From Fretibacterium sp. (GTDB lineage Bacteria > Synergistota > Synergistia > Synergistales > Aminobacteriaceae), in assembly GCA_016280565.1 (NCBI GenBank), contig JAEEGY010000217.1:1-6642 (forward strand): DNA of 6,642 nucleotides, written 5' to 3'. Positions 4,874 through 6,642 of the stretch are shown here, one piece after another; position 1 is the first letter of the stretch, and every line of letters starts with the position of its first letter. Below the pieces are notes generated by a model that did no database searches, had not been told where the DNA came from, and saw only the letters and a list, made by a program, of their open reading frames with translations. Both the position numbers and the translations under genes were made by a program.

Positions 4874-6642
4874 TTACCTTCTTCTCCGTGCCAGCAGCGG
4901 CAGGGCCAGGAGCAGGACCGCCAGGCCCAGGCCCGCGGCGTCGCAGCCGCCGCCACCACCACCGCCTCCGCTGCCATTTTCATTGCCGGAACCGTCGCCT
5001 TTATTGCTGCTGCTCTCCACCTTCTTGCTCAGCCACATGGTGCCGGAGATGGCGTTATCCGCCACGCCGTCCGGGACAACAAGAAGCCGCTGGACAAGCT
5101 GCGCGCCTTTGTTATTCGCGTCATCCACATTAGCAAGGTGGACTGTCAGACTGATGGTCGCGCTGTTGGTGGCCTGCTGTACCCTGAGCGCCCCCGTGAG
5201 AGCTGCGTCCACTGCGCTGACCCCCACCTTATCAAACTGAGCTGTCGCTACGTTGAACGTCCCCCCGTTTGAACCGTCAATGACGGGGACTCTCACGCTC
5301 CTGAGGTTCTCAAAGTCGATCCTCATAACCTTTGCCAGCTCTGCCGCGCTGGGCAGACTTGTCACGTTGCGATCCAGGAGCTTGCTCAGCTGGTCATAGT
5401 CGAGGGTCCAACTGTACTCCATCGGCAATATGTTGCCCTTTTCCATCCCGGAGATGCTCAGTCTGACGCCGGGCTTGAGGTCGTCCGTGCGCGCCGGAAC
5501 AGTGGTCGGGGAGGTAGCGACAACCGATTCGGAGTTAAGGACCCAGCTGCCATTGATGCCCCAGCGGCTCTTGAAGTCATCCTGGAACGCCGCCGTCTTC
5601 ACAGTGGAGCTCACGGAAGCGATAGCCAGGCTCATCCCCTCATCCGTGAGCTGCTGCAGACCCAGTCTCTTCCACCAGACGGGATGAAGGTTACTGTCGG
5701 TGTCACTTGCCTCCTCCGTCACGGTTAATTCAACGGAGTCGGTGATGCTGGGGTTGCTCTTCATCGAGGCGGTGATGGTGGCCTTGCCGACGTGGTTAGA
5801 ATAGATGTTCCCCGACGCATAGATAACAACCGCGTTGGAACTTGAGCTCCACGTGACGTCGACATCACGGTTGATGAGGTTGTTGTGGATATCATAGCCC
5901 ACAGCAAACAGACTGGTGGTCTGGCCGACGGTGCGAAGCCTGTTGGGCAAACCGCTGATTCTGATGTAATATACGCCAACCTCGTCCTCGGGAGTATCGG
6001 GGTCGCTGCCGTTTTCCCCCTCCAGTGTGTCGTAGGCGCCGGCGTCCCACTTGCTGCCGTCTTTGCTGGGACGGGGAACATGGCGTTCATCCGTGGCGTC
6101 GCTGTTTAAGATGATGACCCCTCTTGACCGCGGAATGATAGCCTGGGCCGGGTTATCCGATTCCTCCGTGCTGTGACGGAGCGCAAGGGTATTCAGGGCA
6201 CGCTCTACCAGACCATCCGTTGTTGTGATGGGATCAGATGCTCCAATATCCGGGGGCAGCTTGTTGCCGTTGCCGTCCGTGCCACCGCCGTCCTTGTCAT
6301 CGTTCCGGGCGGGTGTCGTGCCGTTCCCAAAGAAGAGGTCGAACGTGTTTTTGTCGGATTCGCTGTCCGTGTTGTGCGCCCCGGCATAGGTTGCCGAGTC
6401 CCAGGGCGTGGAGGCAGCGTCCTTCTCACCATATTGAGCAAAGAAATTAAACCCTAAGGAGGTCATCGCCCCATCGTTGGCGTAAATATCCCTGCCGAGC
6501 GAAGCAGAATTCCCGGCTATGATGTTGGCTCCAATGGAGAAAGTCGCCGTGGAATGGATACCGCCACCGTTGCCGCTGGCAGCTTTATTGTTGGCGATGG
6601 TGCAAAAGACCAGGGATGATTTTCCTCCGGTGCCTCCCGCGA
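4874..6642 (-). CDS. Beta-helix / Ig-like surface protein with Synergist-CTERM sorting signal (5' end outside window)
   Basis: The minus-strand frame is open from the right edge to TAA (4874-4876), giving 588 residues. The ATG at 6464-6466 is internal, since the frame continues above it with the same repeat character. Counting from the window edge, residues 1-75 are Gly/Asn-rich beta-helix rungs (GGGIHS, GANIIAGNSASLGRDIY, SLGFNFFAQYG). Residues 163-204 hold NPAQAI, DATDERHVPRP and WDAGAYD, resembling the end of choice-of-anchor-Q repeat proteins. Residues 223-308 resemble a bacterial Ig-like Big_2 domain (WSSSSNAVV, GKATITA, ITDSVELTVTE). Residues 313-543 are not recognised. A Ser/Gly/Asn linker, eight Gly, Cys566, a hydrophobic helix and RRRR form the tail. 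Known of the family: such tails are sorted to the cell surface and probably processed. Inferred role: a cell-surface, adhesin-like or matrix protein. It converges with the flagellar unit. Confidence 0.83.
   Translation of the reverse strand, partial: AGGTGGKSSLVFCTIANNKAASGNGGGIHSTATFSIGANIIAGNSASLGRDIYANDGAMTSLGFNFFAQYGEKDAASTPWDSATYAGAHNTDSESDKNTFDLFFGNGTTPARNDDKDGGGTDGNGNKLPPDIGASDPITTTDGLVERALNTLALRHSTEESDNPAQAIIPRSRGVIILNSDATDERHVPRPSKDGSKWDAGAYDTLEGENGSDPDTPEDEVGVYYIRISGLPNRLRTVGQTTSLFAVGYDIHNNLINRDVDVTWSSSSNAVVIYASGNIYSNHVGKATITASMKSNPSITDSVELTVTEEASDTDSNLHPVWWKRLGLQQLTDEGMSLAIASVSSTVKTAAFQDDFKSRWGINGSWVLNSESVVATSPTTVPARTDDLKPGVRLSISGMEKGNILPMEYSWTLDYDQLSKLLDRNVTSLPSAAELAKVMRIDFENLRSVRVPVIDGSNGGTFNVATAQFDKVGVSAVDAALTGALRVQQATNSATISLTVHLANVDDANNKGAQLVQRLLVVPDGVADNAISGTMWLSKKVESSSNKGDGSGNENGSGGGGGGGGCDAAGLGLAVLLLALPLLARRRR
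4877..4954 (-). other. Synergist-CTERM-like C-terminal sorting signal
   Basis: The last 26 residues run Gly-Gly-Gly, Cys, DAAG, a hydrophobic helix rich in Leu and Ala, then four Arg at the very end. The layout (short motif, membrane helix, basic cluster) is that of PEP-CTERM-type signals. The Cys after a Gly run is what I recall for the Synergistota variant. The Cys codon is at 4943-4945. The assignment is from memory of the family. Confidence 0.75.
4946..4969 (-). repeat. Gly-codon repeat (eight tandem GGN codons)
   Basis: On the minus strand eight consecutive Gly codons (GGA, GGC, three GGT, three GGC) precede the sorting-signal Cys. The tract is short and mixed in codon type, so it is only mildly prone to slippage. 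It probably acts as a flexible linker ahead of the membrane segment. Confidence 0.7.

Noticed and set aside
4861..5272. Plus-strand open frames over the end of the surface-protein gene
   Set aside because: They are Pro/Arg/Cys-rich or Ala-rich products of the Gly-codon tract and helix codons read in antisense, starting right behind the terminator without a promoter. The minus strand explains the region.
6456..6463. AAGGAGGT, a perfect Shine-Dalgarno sequence on the plus strand
   Set aside because: It lies inside the minus-strand coding region, and the nearest start behind it (TTG 6477) meets a stop two codons later. It is chance from the codons for Thr-Ser-Leu.
6464..6466. ATG as the true start of the minus-strand surface protein
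   Set aside because: The frame stays open to the window edge, and the upstream residues (GGGIHS, GANIIAGN) belong to the same beta-helix repeat pattern, so this Met is internal.

Overview
The window is GC-rich bacterial DNA, densely packed, with no mobile element, RNA gene or CRISPR array that I can see. The best clue to the organism is the C-terminus of the protein encoded on the minus strand at the right-hand end. It has a Gly-rich stretch, a Cys, a hydrophobic helix and four Arg, which fits the Synergist-CTERM sorting signal that I know only from the phylum Synergistota (Synergistetes). Flagellar genes point to a motile or formerly motile member. This placement rests on motif recognition from memory, not on a search.

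Left part (1-1263, plus strand): the end of a hicA toxin gene, a short hicB antitoxin gene, and prmC (release-factor glutamine methyltransferase). prmC starts at a TTG that overlaps the hicB stop by 4 bp. Middle (1264-2547): after a 63-bp gap with a perfect TATAAT box comes a long thioredoxin reductase gene with strongly biased codons. Its product has an extra C-terminal domain that reads like a thioredoxin fold without the redox cysteines. Two hairpins follow.

Right-middle (2634-4862): a near-consensus sigma-28 (FliA-type) flagellar promoter drives an overlapping three-gene unit. This comprises fliS (flagellin chaperone), a FlgN-like chaperone and a secreted M48 zinc metalloprotease, and ends at a strong bidirectional terminator. 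The third gene suggests an envelope proteolysis step expressed together with late flagellar genes.

Right end (4874-6642, minus strand): the last 588 residues of a large surface protein that runs off the window. It has beta-helix repeats, a choice-of-anchor-Q-like closing motif, a Big_2-like Ig domain, an unrecognised domain of about 230 residues, and the Synergist-CTERM tail.

No gene-free stretch exceeds 300 bases. I see no clear undescribed multi-gene system. The most interesting points are the reductase with a CXXC-less thioredoxin-like tail, the protease in a sigma-28 flagellar chaperone operon, the antitoxin-prmC coupling, and the unassigned domain of the sorted surface protein.
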